Source: Adineta steineri
Taxonomy: Eukaryota > Rotifera > Eurotatoria > Adinetida > Adinetidae
Direction: 5' to 3'
NCBI GenBank assembly: GCA_905250115.1
Contig: CAJNOI010000287.1
Location: 1 to 64,000, forward strand
Length of the DNA: 64,000 bases
Positions 43,542-55,513 of the stretch are shown in pieces (positions within the stretch are counted from its first letter, which is position 1; each line of letters opens with the position of its first letter). The notes under the pieces are model-generated. The model saw only the letters and a program-made list of their open reading frames with translations. It was not told where the DNA came from and ran no database searches. Both the position numbers and the translations under genes were made by a program.

Positions 43542-46142
43542 TTATTTAAATTCTGATCTATTTGGATATATTAAATGACCCATGTATTTTCTAATATGAA
43601 ATCGTTCTTTCCATATAAAGAATACTAGAGCGATAATACTAATAATACCAAATGTAAAAAATAAACCAGACATTGATACAAGTGTCATAGCTTGGGATAG
43701 ATCAGATGATTGCGAACAAAAAGTTGCTTGAAACCATTTACGTTTTAAAGTATCAAGTGAACCTGATTCTCTTAATGATAAAATATTAATATCGAGTATT
43801 TGTTCGTATTGCCATAGTTTTTGATAAACAATTCCAAATGCACTTCTTTCAAAATCTGTACCCACTACTGTTAAATTACAATAAATATTACTTGTAATAT
43901 ATTCTGCAATTCCTGCATCCATAATTGATGCATCGATTACGTGATTTAAAAGATCATCATATACTTCTTGTTTAGTTCCCATAGGATGAAAATTTTTATT
44001 TCCTCCAGATATTTCTCTTAAATAATAATCTTCTAATGATGAACCAACAAGAATTCCAACACGACTAAAAGCTATTTTTCCATTTTTAATATCATCAATA
44101 CCATCGATAATATCTTGAGATTTTGATATTGTTAAATCTGATGCTAAATTAGCTGTATATGCAGCAACGCATACTAAACTTAATATATATAAACCAACAG
44201 TTAATATTCTTCCACAAGCTGTTACAACATGAAAATCTACACCATATCCAACAATTGTACCTATTGAATACCACATACTCATGCTAATTAACGATACTGT
44301 TGATTTATTTTGTAATGCAGGATTTTGTTCTCTTTCCAATAAACAAATTAAAAAAGCTGCATATACACAAGCACCTAATAAAGTTATCCATAATTGAGTT
44401 GAAAATGGTGTTAAATAAGAGAATAAATCAACATTATTATTTGATTCTTTTCGTATAAGAACACGTAATGAATTATCAAATATTGAACTTGAAAAAGCAA
44501 CTTTTTGTCTTCTCGTAGCAGTTATTGTTGTTTGAGCAACAAACATATCATAAGCATTATTTGCTACTGAATTAACTATATCATTAAATGTTTGATTTAC
44601 TACTAACGTTATAATTGGAATAAATCCCATTTTAACTCTTAAAAGTTCAATAAGTTCAGGTACATAACCAATTAGTTTTGTTTGAATTTGACCTGAACTA
44701 TCTGTTATTTGTGTTACCATTGTAAATGGAGCTGCTTCTGTTACAGCAATTCGTAAATATACACCTGCAAGTGATGCATAACCTGATGGAGTTATTAAAG
44801 AATTACCCGGCCATACAATAACACTTGTTGATGAATGTAATATCCAATCATCTGTGTAAGACCATACTAATACTGGAACTGAACGTAAACCATTAGAAAA
44901 AAGTTGAATATTTCTTGAAACATAATAAATTCCACTAATTCTATCGGTAATATTCTTAGTAAATTGTATTGAACCAGATACACCAAGATATTGTATATTA
45001 TTAATTATATTATAGAATGAATTTGAATTAACAAATGAACGATTGAAACAGAATGAATTACCAATAAATTCTGTACATGATGAATGATTATTATTAGTAT
45101 TATTATGTATTGAACATAATTGTTTTAATGATTGTATTAATAACCAAGTTGAATCAAATGCAAATAAAGCATAATAACTAACATTATTTATTCCAGGAAA
45201 TGATTCAGGTTCATATTGTTGCCAAATACGATATGCTTCATTTAATAATGTTGTATTTATAGGTTCATTAACAACACTACCTACAACTGGTTCAATAATA
45301 AGCATTCCATTTAATTTCTCATAAAATGTTTTATTAAAAGTTTCTAATGGAATATTTGCACTTAATATCCATGTAAATTGTGGACCAAGAACATCTGATT
45401 GTAATGCATATTCTAAAACTAAACTTGCATAATTAGTCGAAGCCCATAATATAACAATTCGTGTTGAACTTTCTGTTAGAAGACTTTTTAAATCACCTCG
45501 AATAGAATGTGTATTTATATCAAATGCTATCATATTTATAACACTTAAATTATTATTACGAAATGTTTCACTAATAGCTTGTGCTCCACCTGAACCAAAT
45601 TCATCATTTTGATAAATAATTATACATGATGTCCAATTAAATTTCATAAATAGTTTTGCAATTGCTAATGCAGCGATATTATCTGAAGGAACTGTACGAT
45701 AAAAAGATGGATATGTATTTCGATCAGATAAACCAGGATAAGTTGAAGCATAGGATATGATAGGAATACCAACTTGTGCAGCAAATGGAGAAATATAATT
45801 AGATTCAGCTGATAATGCTGGTCCTACAATACCAACAATGTTTGATGAAGATATAAATGAACATGTATTGCCAAGTGCGGTGATTACTTTGCCTCCAGTT
45901 TTTACTGACTGATAACCAATAAATTGTCCTTCAATAGTTATATTATATTGTTGTGAAAGTATTACTGCTGCTTTGAACATTGCATTCGAATGAACAGATA
46001 ATACTGTCGGTTGAGATGTATTTAATGAATCGGGAAAAAGACCTAATAATTGAATATTTGATAACTTTGGCGTAGGCCATTCTGTTCTTACATAACTTAA
46101 AAGAAGTTGAAAAAGAATAAAATCTAACCACAAAGATAACAT
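43542..46142 (-). CDS. Ionotropic glutamate receptor with VGYG pore, AvGluR1-like
   Basis: A single exon of 866 residues. After a signal peptide, an amino-terminal LIVBP-type domain spans about 27-440 (VGIVGPALSAESN, IPIISYAST). The ligand-binding S1 lobe (about 462-570) contains TTITATRRQKVAFS, with Arg544 at the alpha-carboxylate-binding position. M1 follows (about 584-602). The pore loop reads SMWYSIGTIVGYGVDF (Gly632-Tyr-Gly634), like a potassium-channel filter. M3 carries AAYTANLASDL, the SYTANLAAF gate motif. In S2, Asp742 (SIMDAGIAEY) takes the place of the acidic residue that binds the amino group of glutamate. A final helix is at about 822-844. AvGluR1 of Adineta vaga is a known glutamate-gated, potassium-selective channel with such a filter. 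Potassium selectivity here is inferred. Absence of introns over 2.6 kb is notable. Confidence 0.9.
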   Translation of the reverse strand: MLSLWLDFILFQLLLSYVRTEWPTPKLSNIQLLGLFPDSLNTSQPTVLSVHSNAMFKAAVILSQQYNITIEGQFIGYQSVKTGGKVITALGNTCSFISSSNIVGIVGPALSAESNYISPFAAQVGIPIISYASTYPGLSDRNTYPSFYRTVPSDNIAALAIAKLFMKFNWTSCIIIYQNDEFGSGGAQAISETFRNNNLSVINMIAFDINTHSIRGDLKSLLTESSTRIVILWASTNYASLVLEYALQSDVLGPQFTWILSANIPLETFNKTFYEKLNGMLIIEPVVGSVVNEPINTTLLNEAYRIWQQYEPESFPGINNVSYYALFAFDSTWLLIQSLKQLCSIHNNTNNNHSSCTEFIGNSFCFNRSFVNSNSFYNIINNIQYLGVSGSIQFTKNITDRISGIYYVSRNIQLFSNGLRSVPVLVWSYTDDWILHSSTSVIVWPGNSLITPSGYASLAGVYLRIAVTEAAPFTMVTQITDSSGQIQTKLIGYVPELIELLRVKMGFIPIITLVVNQTFNDIVNSVANNAYDMFVAQTTITATRRQKVAFSSSIFDNSLRVLIRKESNNNVDLFSYLTPFSTQLWITLLGACVYAAFLICLLEREQNPALQNKSTVSLISMSMWYSIGTIVGYGVDFHVVTACGRILTVGLYILSLVCVAAYTANLASDLTISKSQDIIDGIDDIKNGKIAFSRVGILVGSSLEDYYLREISGGNKNFHPMGTKQEVYDDLLNHVIDASIMDAGIAEYITSNIYCNLTVVGTDFERSAFGIVYQKLWQYEQILDINILSLRESGSLDTLKRKWFQATFCSQSSDLSQAMTLVSMSGLFFTFGIISIIALVFFIWKERFHIRKYMGHLIYPNRSEFK

Positions 46143-46947
46143 CGATAGTTATTTGTCGTTGACGATATTAGAAATGAATATAAATCTAAAAAATAGATTC
46201 ATTGACGTTTGTGAATTTGACTGAAGAATTCTAATCAAAAGGTATTTGCTCTACCTGTGTAATTTATCGTGTTTATCGAACATACATATTTGTTTTTTTC
46301 TTTTTATATATTCCTTAGAAAGATCGAAGTAGAATCAAAATCGTATAATGCAAATCAAATGACGTAATTAAACAAGCATAAACAGTAATAAAAGTGATCT
46401 TAAGCTATATATTATAATAAACATTGTAGAGTATGTATTGAAAATAATACGATCATTTGTTTGTACATTATTTCAAACTTTCATTCTTTATATAGAAATG
46501 TTGATCATATAATCAAGTATTTTTTTCAAAATATAAGCTGATTTTATCGTCCGTAAAAAAAAGGACTTGTTCGAAAGTGCATTGAAATTAAAGGTGAAGA
46601 TAAATAATGAACCCTCACAGTATAAAAGATTTGATTTATATTATATGAATCCTTCAAACAATCGTTTTATATATCGATAACTGTGAAAGTTGTTTTTTTT
46701 GTAGAAATGCTTTGATGATGAATAAAACTTGAAATTAAAGGTTATTATAAGCAGTTTTGGAATATTCTTTCTTATGTTTATTCATAAGATTGCTATGATC
46801 GTTGTAATTTTTTATTCTTTTTTTAGTTTTAATTTTAGTTTGTCACGCATGCAAAATAATATATTATTACACATGAAGAAAAAAAATAAAATAAAAGAAG
46901 CAAAAATATTTAGTTGTATTTTATACAAAAAGAAAAAGTTTGATTAG
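46143..46947. promoter_or_regulatory. Shared divergent promoter region
   Basis: This 805-bp spacer separates the start codons of the glutamate receptor and the Ly6-like gene, which are transcribed away from each other. It must contain both promoters. It is AT-rich and shows no telomere-like hairpin. No specific factor site is claimed. Confidence 0.4.
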
Positions 46948-47949
46948 ATGCTGCACTTCGGAATAAATCTATTAATCTTGCTCTTGATTGGATTTAGTGA
47001 AGAATTTTTTAATGGTGATGTATCAACATTAAGTAATGGAACAGCACTTCGTCTTAATTTAACATGTTTCTATTATGATGAATTAGTAACTGATAGTGAA
47101 TATTGTGTTTATCAATATTTTTATAATGGTTCATCATCGACAGTATCATATGATTATATGGAAATAACAAATATATATAGAAGTATTTCGAAACGATGCA
47201 CAGGATTTTCAGATACAAGTGATATTGGTTTTGGATTTTGTTCACCACTTGAATATGAATTATTTGATATATCAATACTTTGTATTTGTGCAACAAATAT
47301 GTGTAATATGAATTTAACTACGTGTAAATCATCAGTTACTAATCAATTGCAAACAAATTCTGCACCTTCTGTTCTTGATTCGATGATTCCTGAAATAATA
47401 ACGCCAATCTCTTGCTTTGATGAAACATATGATTTCAACGCAAGTTCCTTTTGTTATTATTCAGCTTCTCCTTATATTGATATAGAAAAATGTAATGAAT
47501 ATACTATGAACAATACAGTACTATGCATGTTTGATGTTATTGATGGGCAGACAAGTCCTATGGCGATTACCATAGATTATTCTTCATATTATCTATCGGG
47601 AGCACTTTTTAGAGTAAATCAATTTAATCGAGATTGGACTAGCACATTATCATACAAAGAAACACCAGGTTCATTCGATATTAATTTTAATGTTACTCAA
47701 TTATATAATAATACCAATATAACAATCGTTCGACAGAGATGTTTTTGTGTTGAAGATTATTGTAATAATAATATAACAACTTGTCTTAATGCAAACCAAA
47801 CAATACCATTAGAAAATAGTGCGATAAGTAAATAATTAAATGTGTTTATATTTTTAATATAAATATCTTTTTCTTTAGATAATTCAAACAACATCATTGT
47901 TTCTTTTTGGTTTTATTTAATCATTGAATTATATTTCTATTTCGATTAA
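46948..47949 (+). CDS. Two-domain Ly6/uPAR-like surface protein
   Basis: Two exons (46948-47827 and 47879-47949) joined by a 51-nt intron give 316 residues. Reading on without splicing stops after six residues. A signal peptide (MLHFGINLLILLLIGFSEE) is followed by two similar Cys-rich repeats, ending in LCICATNMCNMNLTTC and RCFCVEDYCNNNITTC. The closing C-x-C-x(4-5)-C-N is the hallmark of three-finger Ly6/uPAR domains. Many N-glycosylation sequons are present. Exon 2 encodes a hydrophobic end (NIIVSFWFYLIIELYFYFD), so the protein is either GPI-anchored or single-pass. It is transcribed divergently from the glutamate receptor. Ly6 proteins such as Lynx1 modulate ion-channel receptors elsewhere, so a link is conceivable but unproven. 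Confidence 0.72.
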
Positions 47950-49493
47950 TTTGATTTCGTATTGAATTTAACAAATAAACTAGATAGTCTCAATCAAATA
48001 TTTATTTTATATATAGAGAATGAGAAAGAACAATTTTCAATCTGATATCGTGCATGTTTTTGTATAAATGAGCGAGAAAGGTAATTGCTTCAAAGAATAA
48101 AAGAAATATTAAGTCTTATATCAATATATTTTTATTTAGAGTACAGTGAGACAAGAAAAAAAAAATTTAAATACTTTCTATATTAATGTATATGTTGTTA
48201 GTTTGTCATAATGATATAGCATACATTACATATATATACTCAAAGCATATAAGTAATCAGAACAGCAAAATGTATTATTATTTTTCTTTTAACAAGTAAA
48301 TCACTCTCGCTTTGCATTATACTCTCTGCATCAGAATAGTAATTTAAAGGGAAGCTACACAATAAAAAGTAGACATTACGTTGAGCACAGCTTTCGCTTT
48401 CTAGTTATGTTTCATGATTATTACTACTCATTCTTTGTTATTTTGTTGGTAAGCAAAGTACATTTATCGAGTTAATCAGGTGAACATTATTCAAATATCA
48501 CGTTTCTTTTAGATCTCTGTGCACCTCAAACGAACGGTAATATCTTTATCTTTTACCATTGATATATCATAATTTTCATTGCAAAAGTTTAACTTCAATT
48601 GAGCACACTGTGATTTTTTAGTAGTTAACAATATTCCTTAGTCGAAGCCCATAAAAGAAAGTATAATATAAATAGTTTTTAGAATATATATTCTGAATTA
48701 CAACAACCACTGAGAAAAATTACTTGCTTTATACAAAAATTGTTCTCTTCTGATAGGTAACGAGACATGTCACATATTCGGGAAGTCGGCGATGTGAGAG
48801 ATGGGTGTCCGTCGTCCTTATTCTCATTTAATATGAACATGTGTATATGACGCTGCTGAATTTTTTGGCTGTATTTCTCTTATGAAAATAAGCTACGAAC
48901 TCATTGTTAAATTCAAGTTCAGTCAAACTTTTTCTATAACATGATCTATAAAAATCAATTAATTCACACTCATCTTCATTATTCATTTGTTACTGCTAAT
49001 ACCTACTGAATAGAAACCGAAGAGAAAATAGATACAATGAATTTTGGATTTTTGTTATTTTTTTCAATATTTTCATCAACTAAAACAAGAATAAAACTTT
49101 CGCTTTGTCATGAATCAAGAGAATGAATGTGAGCATCAGTTTGAGTATGGACATCAGATGAGATATGATGATTTTAATCATGCGCATTTGCATTCATATC
49201 TATACACTCTCTATAATGTTACGCAGTAAGAAAAATATCTATTTATGGTATATGTGCGTATTACCCAATTAAGGAGAATAAAAGAGTCAAAGATAGATTA
49301 TGCGTAGTGGCCATGAGAATATAATAACAACAAAATAACAAAATAATAAAAACAAATAAACGCAAAGCAAAGAAAAAAGAACGAGTAGTGCATTTTCTTA
49401 CACTATAAAAGAAGTTCGATTTATAAAGTGTATAAACAAATTCAGCAAAAGTATTAAATCTCTATCTGTTCATCTTTAAGTAAAATACTCAAG
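47950..49493. other. AT-rich spacer
   Basis: No gene, hairpin or clear repeat recognised. A weak G-rich/C-rich alternation near 49128-49212 was not accepted as a member of the hairpin family. The 3' end holds the promoter of the Cys-rich peptide gene. Confidence 0.5.
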
Positions 49494-50071
49494 ATGCGAA
49501 GTTTTCTCTTCCTCATATTAAGTATGGCGATTGTACTAGCCTATACTCATGCGTCACATAACCAAGAAGCGAAACGAAGTCTTGGTGGCGATAACCACTA
49601 CAGATACCGACGCAATCAAGTGTACCTTCGACGTGAAAAAGCCGATCACTTAGGTAAGTTAATCTTTTCCACATGATTCTTTTTGTTAAAAAATGAACAT
49701 GGATAATTCGTAGTTATCTCAAATTCAAAGTAGACTATTTTTAGAATCATCTCTGAGAATATAACGTCGCCGCATGATATTTAACTGTGATAGGGCCCAC
49801 TGACGATGATAATAATACGTATTTTCTTAACTTTGTCGAATTGCTTTCTAAGATTAGATACATATCTTTCAAGAGTTTGTTACTTACTCAACCAAACGAG
49901 AACATATCTAATTAGTTGTTTTTCATTTGAAATATAGGAACTAATATGAACGATCAAAAAGTGAACACTTACGCTCTGGATTGTCCTGTGTGTTGTCTTC
50001 CAGGTGGTGATTGTGGCAAGACGTGTCCTTGTGGAGATGGTTGTTCTAAGGCTGGTTGTCATGGTCGTTAA
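49494..50071 (+). CDS. Small secreted cysteine-rich peptide precursor
   Basis: Two exons (49494-49653 and 49938-50071) with a 284-nt GT/AG intron, consistent in phase, give 97 residues. The precursor has a signal peptide (MRSFLFLILSMAIVLAYTHA), then a charged middle with dibasic sites (AKRS, RYRR, LRREK) that could be cleaved. The last 30 residues hold eight Cys, in the order C-x2-CC-x5-C-x3-C-x-C-x3-C-x4-C, starting LDCPVCCLPGG and closing GCSKAGCHGR. The Gly-rich Cys pattern is compatible with a disulfide-bonded defence or signalling peptide, or with metal binding through the CC and CxC pairs. I recognise no family. The intron separates the secretory leader and pro-region from the Cys-rich part, a common layout for secreted peptides. 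Confidence 0.65.
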
Positions 50072-52688
50072 AATTTATACCAAAGATTCTACATCAATAT
50101 CAATAAGACATAAGAAAAACTGATCTTTTATTTTTCAGTAACTATTTGTAATTTTTTTTTTCTTATTTAATATATTGCGACTTTTCACATATTTAACGTA
50201 CGCCGTTGCTTGAATTGGTCTTGTATTTTACCGAATCGTTGAAGAAAAAGTACGAGAAAAATCTCATTTAGTTTTTGAGTAATTGTCAGCAAAACCTGTT
50301 GATCTTCTTCTGGTCTTAGAAATTCCGTGTTTAGTACCAAATTAAGTCGATCGCATATGAAATTCATTTTCTGTGTTCGTTTTAAAATAAAAACTGGTTA
50401 CTTTCTGAAAGGCTTTCATTAGCTGAGTTTGAAAATAGTTATTCTGTCACATTAGGGTTGACCAATGTCCACATAAAATGATTTGAATTATCTTTTATTT
50501 TACAAGTTTTATTTTGCTGATAAAAAGAGGATTGAAGAAAAAATTTGTATATTTTTATTTCATCGGAGGTAAATGTGTAATCTCAATAATAAAATTATTC
50601 AGAACGATGAGTGTAATAATCCTAAAAACATTTCAATACCTCATCCACATCTTTAGTTTTTTTTTAAATTAAATTTCATTAAATGTTAAATATACATGTA
50701 GTTTCAAGTAACATAACAATATCGCAATTATTTTCACTAAATCAATCACTGTTTATTACATTTTTTGATAAAATATTCTTAAGACGCTGTGTTGAAGGTG
50801 AATTATTCGTTATTGTCGTTTGAAATACTCAGATTGATAATAATAATAATCAAGCTTATATGTGCACGTTTTTTTGTTCTTATTTTCTACTACATGCATC
50901 GCTATATAAATGTATAACAATGAAATAAAATTTATTTATTTCAATCCATATTTCATAATCAATCGTATGAAGATCAGCTATTATTCAGTAAGATTTCTTT
51001 CTATAGATTGTAATGTTTTTGTCTTTTAGATAAAAAAATCAGTGTATTTGAGATACCCAAAATAAATGTTAATATTTATCAAGGATATTCAACGAACAAG
51101 CAAAGAAAAAGTTTTTATTCTTTCTTTTTCCTTCAGTTGCACATCTATTTTTATCATAAATACGATTTAATATATTATAAAACGTTTGATTATTTTTAAT
51201 TATACCAAAGTATTATCCTATATTTACTGTTTTTTATAAGATTTCGAAAAAAAACAATTTGAATTTTATCTTCAGTTTTCTTTATACGAATACTAAACTG
51301 ATTTTTTAATTGCACTGCATATATATATATATCTAATGATTTATATATTCTTGCCCAGTTATTATAAGGGTATGGGTGGGGGCAAGCTAGAAAGTTGAAT
51401 TGCTCTGACTACAATCAGCTTTCCCCCCTTTGAATGGAGATAAGGTAGATATAATACTCACACTCACTTATTCACACTGTTGCTTATATTCACACCCACA
51501 CCCTCAAGATTTCATAATATGAAATGCAAATAAATGACGAACAAACTAATATTTTCTCACAAAGACAACATTGTTTAATTACTTTGTTGAATATAGATGC
51601 ATAAACTCTTTGAAAAGATTAAGATCGATCAACTAAGAAAGACAATTGAATGTTATACTCGAACTCTATGAATGATAGAATATTTCGATCATTAAGCAGT
51701 TGATCATAGAGACTGAAAAGAGGCGAGGATCACATTGAATCTCCAAAATTTCCCCAGGTTGGAATTTTATTAGAAAAGTATTAGTATAAAGAAAAACATA
51801 AACTTGCTAGTACGTTATTCTCGCTCACAGATATCTGAAGATAATATTACAGCCGCAGCATTCATTATAATAGTCAGTCAAAAGAACGAACTTTTTGATG
51901 CAATTAATGAGTGATGAAGTTGATTCTTGCACAGATTTTAAAATGAATAAAGATAAAAATGATTCGAATCCTCTAGCATTTTCGAAAGAGTACCAGCAAT
52001 TATTTCTGCATATAGTGGAATTCGCTTGTCGTACAATTTCAATCTCATATAGCTCATCCGTAGGCGAGTGTGAAAGATCGCGGCAGTTTTCCTATCGGCA
52101 TAAATAGAAATATTCCTAGACATGTTTTTTTTCATATATTAAAATAATCTTTTCTCCTATGTAATATTAATTCTTGTTTTTCTTTTAAAATAAATAAAAA
52201 AAGAAAGCTTTCATTTTTTTTCGGATTATGAACATGATAGCAGTATAGTCAGTTCTTACTCAAGTCGTTTGAGAAATATCAGATGAAAAGACTTGTATCG
52301 TATCTTTTGTACTTTGAAGTCATTTTATCAAGTAAATCAGGTTTCTTTTAATAGTCTTATAATTAAATTTAAATACCCGTACTCGCCTACATAATTTTTA
52401 CCTAAAGTTATTATCTATAATACTTTGTAAGCTAAATTAATTTTTACATAAATGTAATTAAGCGACGTACTTTCAATCTCATTATAAAATATAAATAAGA
52501 TGCATATTTTATTAGAGAAAATTGTTTGCTTTCAAATGAAATAGGATCAGTAATTCTTAAATAATCTTTAAGCTTCTAATACGACAACAAGAGTGTATAC
52601 ATTCTCACAATCGTTTATACTAGTACGCAACTGGTTATTTCAATTTTTTTAAATTAGAGTAACAGAATTCAACATCATATTTCTTATC
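50072..52688. other. AT-rich spacer
   Basis: Contains an isolated minus-strand open frame (50185-50367) with protein-like composition (ICDRLNLVLNTEFLRPEEDQ) that may be a gene remnant, and the inverted pair at 51368-51505. No complete gene is supported. Confidence 0.5.
51368..51505. repeat. Telomere-like inverted repeat, long loop
   Basis: The G-arm gggtatgggtggggg (51368-51382) faces several C-rich runs (cacactcacttattcacac, then cacacccacaccctc to 51505). It is about 1.3 kb from the nearest upstream stop codon, so it is an isolated member. Confidence 0.65.
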
Positions 52689-53789
52689 ATGTCAAACACA
52701 ACCATTGATCTAGTTCAAAAATTAGATATTGCTACATACTGGATTAATCAGATTTTTCCAGTTCTCCAAATCGTTTTTGGTACATTCGGAAATGTGTTCA
52801 ATATCATTATATTTATGCGTCGTGAATTGCGCAATAATCCGTGTTCAATGTATTTTTTAGTCGGAGCAATTAACAACTGTTTTGTAGTAGATATTGGCTT
52901 ATTTTCACGTTATCTTGCAAGTAGCTGGAATTGGGATCCATCGGCTACAAACAATGTCTTATGTAAAATACGTAATCTTTTCGTTTATTCTCCTCTCACT
53001 CTCGCTTTGTGGTTTGTCGCTCTTGCCAGTATCGATCGATTTCTCTCAAGTTCACGGAGTGTTCGACTTCGTCAAATGAGTAGTTTACCAGTAGCAAAAA
53101 AGGCAATTATAATTACGACTATATTTATTTTTTTGAGTTATATACACATACTCATTTACTTTAAAACGGTTCCGAGTGGTAGTGGAAGCACTTGTAGTTT
53201 CTCTCCGTATGATTACATTCTATTTTTAAGCTTTTTTGGGCCTATTATTTCCTGTATTTTGCCAATTATGCTAATGAGTATCTTTGGTATTTTGATGATT
53301 TATAACGTTCATAATATTCACGGTCAAAATAATTTGCGTGGTAACAATAGACAAACTAAACGTTTACGTTCAAATGATCGTCAACTGTCTATAATGGTTT
53401 TATTTCAAATACTCATCACTACTGTGATATCAATTCCTTATTTTGCTCTCGCTATATATAATGCAATTGCTATAGTTATGTTTCATTATAAACTCTCAGC
53501 ATCTGGACTGGCTATTTATAATTTTGCATATAATCTATTTCGATTACTTTATTTTACAAATCCTGTTCTTACTTTTTATATTTATACTTTGACTGGTCCT
53601 AAATTTCGCACAGAAATGAAACATAGCATTCAATATGGATTGAAATCTGTTGTGACAACCATTGCGCTTAAACGATATTTATCATTGAGAGTGCAACAAG
53701 TATTACTCGGTGAAAATCAACTTGTGAATACAATCAATATACCTTTATCACAAAATAGAAGAAGAGGAAATGCTGTTCGTCCTGTTTAA
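52689..53789 (+). CDS. Rhodopsin-type G-protein-coupled receptor
   Basis: A single exon of 366 residues with seven hydrophobic helices. GTFGNVFNIIIF (helix 1, with Asn), RRELRNNPCSMYFLVGA (inner loop 1 and helix 2), a Cys before helix 3 (NVLCKI), ASIDRFLSSS in the DRY position, a Cys in outer loop 2 (GSTCSF), SNDRQLSIMVLFQIL entering helix 6, and FTNPVLTFYIYTLTGPKFR, with NPxxxFY in the NPxxY position, are all typical. The form closely follows bdelloid FMRFamide-receptor-like proteins. The C-terminal tail is basic. The ligand is unknown. Confidence 0.88.
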   Translation: MSNTTIDLVQKLDIATYWINQIFPVLQIVFGTFGNVFNIIIFMRRELRNNPCSMYFLVGAINNCFVVDIGLFSRYLASSWNWDPSATNNVLCKIRNLFVYSPLTLALWFVALASIDRFLSSSRSVRLRQMSSLPVAKKAIIITTIFIFLSYIHILIYFKTVPSGSGSTCSFSPYDYILFLSFFGPIISCILPIMLMSIFGILMIYNVHNIHGQNNLRGNNRQTKRLRSNDRQLSIMVLFQILITTVISIPYFALAIYNAIAIVMFHYKLSASGLAIYNFAYNLFRLLYFTNPVLTFYIYTLTGPKFRTEMKHSIQYGLKSVVTTIALKRYLSLRVQQVLLGENQLVNTINIPLSQNRRRGNAVRPV

Positions 53790-54280
53790 TAGAAATAATA
53801 ATCATCAATATATCATATATTATATAGACACATGTTCCAGTTATCTTGTAGAAATAAAAAAGTGCTTAAAAATAGATTTTCTGAACGTGTTACATCGAAC
53901 AGAATGCCTTTTAACGATTTGTATGATACGAAGACTGATCAATACATTGGCTTTCAAGCTTACAAACGTGATCGGAGGAGCTTTTTCGTTATTTCTAAAA
54001 TCATTCTAATCTATTCATCGATCACTAAAACTACATTGGCTACAACAGAAAGAATATGTTACTTATTTAAATCATAGCTGCTTGAAATATTAGTAAAATT
54101 TATTTCAGGATCAATCGAAATAGACGAGACACTGAACATGATTGTTCGAATAGAAAGGGATTCATCTGTGAAATACGGCAAGAAGCAATGTCAAAACTAC
54201 TGATTACACATGGTTTTTTTCCTTTTCTTTAAATAGAACATACTTTTTCTCGGAGTATACAACTGAACCAAACGCCAACT

Positions 54281-54374
54281 TGGGTGAGGATGTGGGTGTG
54301 CACTACATCAGGTCAATCTTATATCCAAACTCGCACCCACACTCACACCCACACTCACACCCACACCCACACCC
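54281..54374. repeat. Telomere-like hairpin with longest C-rich arm
   Basis: tgggtgaggatgtgggtgtg (54281-54300) faces a 43-nt run of CACACCC and CACACTC units (54332-54374). The C-arm is a near-perfect short tandem array close to the (CCCACA) telomere complement. It lies about 490 bp after the GPCR stop. Confidence 0.8.
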
Positions 54375-54708
54375 TTACATCATTCTATTGATTTTCTTTC
54401 TCATTTACTTACCTTAAGAATTCTTCTTTTCGTCTTTGAAAGTGTTGAATCGTTCGTCCAACAAAGCTTTATATACTTATCGTCGCACAAAAAAACTGAA
54501 ATAATTTCTCCTTGAAAAAAGAAATGTCTGTAGGCATTTTTTGCTCTTCCTGTTTACTATACATTAAATCGATTCTTCTTTTTATTGTTAGAGAAAAGTC
54601 TCAAGTTATGCTTTAACAGTTTCTTTTACGTATTTACAGAACATGACACTCTTGTCATAACATCGTCTTTCACGGAAAGATGTACGTCTTTTCTGCTATG
54701 GTTCGATC

Positions 54709-54829
54709 TGGGTATGAGTGTCGGCGAGGATGCGGATGTCCATGGGTGTGAGTGCGACTGAGCATGTGAGTGTAGGTGGGTGAGAATAAAGATTGAATTC
54801 AACATGCATATGTCCACACCCACACCTCA
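54709..54829. repeat. Telomere-like inverted repeat
   Basis: G-rich runs (tgggtatgagtg, catgggtgtgagtg, gtgagtgtaggtgggtgag) cover 54709-54785, and the C-arm is tgtccacacccacacctca (54811-54829). The long G-arm and short C-arm mirror the preceding element, which is only 335 bp away. Confidence 0.65.
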
Positions 54830-55513
54830 TCTTGAAATTCTCTGTCGAATGGTGTAAGATTAGTATAGAAAAAACATTCACTACATTTTTGCTTTGCGCG
54901 CATCTTAGCTGTTATGTTTTTTCAATATAGACGAAAAAATACACGTAGAGATAACGGCCTCATGATTCTTGTTTGATTCTTTTTTTCTTGAGTCTGATAT
55001 ATTCATAAAAGAAAGTATTTTATTTATATTAAAAATAGTTAACAATACACAAGTTAAAACATTAAACAACTATTAATGAAATTTGCCTTTTTTATAATTG
55101 TCATCTGAATTGATCATTATTGAACTGTTTTCAAGACGTTTGTTGTAAAATTTTATTTCTGAAGTCACTAAAATAAACTACGATTCGACTTGCTATTAAC
55201 TCAACAACGTATCGTGTGTATCAAATATGTTCACTTGCCTGAAATCAGCATGTATTTAATATATTATTTTAAAAAAATGGTGTTTTATTGATTGAATTGA
55301 ACATAACAATCATTAATGATCATTGTATAAAAATTAGTAAATAATGTACAAACGCCTATATGTATATCTATATGGAGTATATCAGTCACGCTTACAACTA
55401 CACCCACAACAGTTCTGATTGCAAAGCTTTTTCAGTTATTGCCAGTCATCAAAGATATTTGGTAATTCGCGGATATTATATATAATTCTTTATTGTCGAG
55501 AATTTTTTTTCAG

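Larger units (their letters stand above)
53790..55513. other. Spacer with two telomere-like inverted repeats
   Basis: Contains the pairs at 54281-54374 and 54709-54829. Just before the LRR exons, 55378-55461 could be a further 84-nt exon (AG before it, GT after it, open in phase 0), but its 28 codons do not show the LRR pattern. No other gene was seen. Confidence 0.5.

Noticed and set aside
49128..49212. Possible further member of the telomere-like inverted repeat family
   Set aside because: G-rich and C-rich patches are present but lack the GTGTGGG/CCCACAC core and do not pair well.
51895..52107. 70-codon plus-strand frame
   Set aside because: Composition is not protein-like over most of its length and no splice partner is visible.
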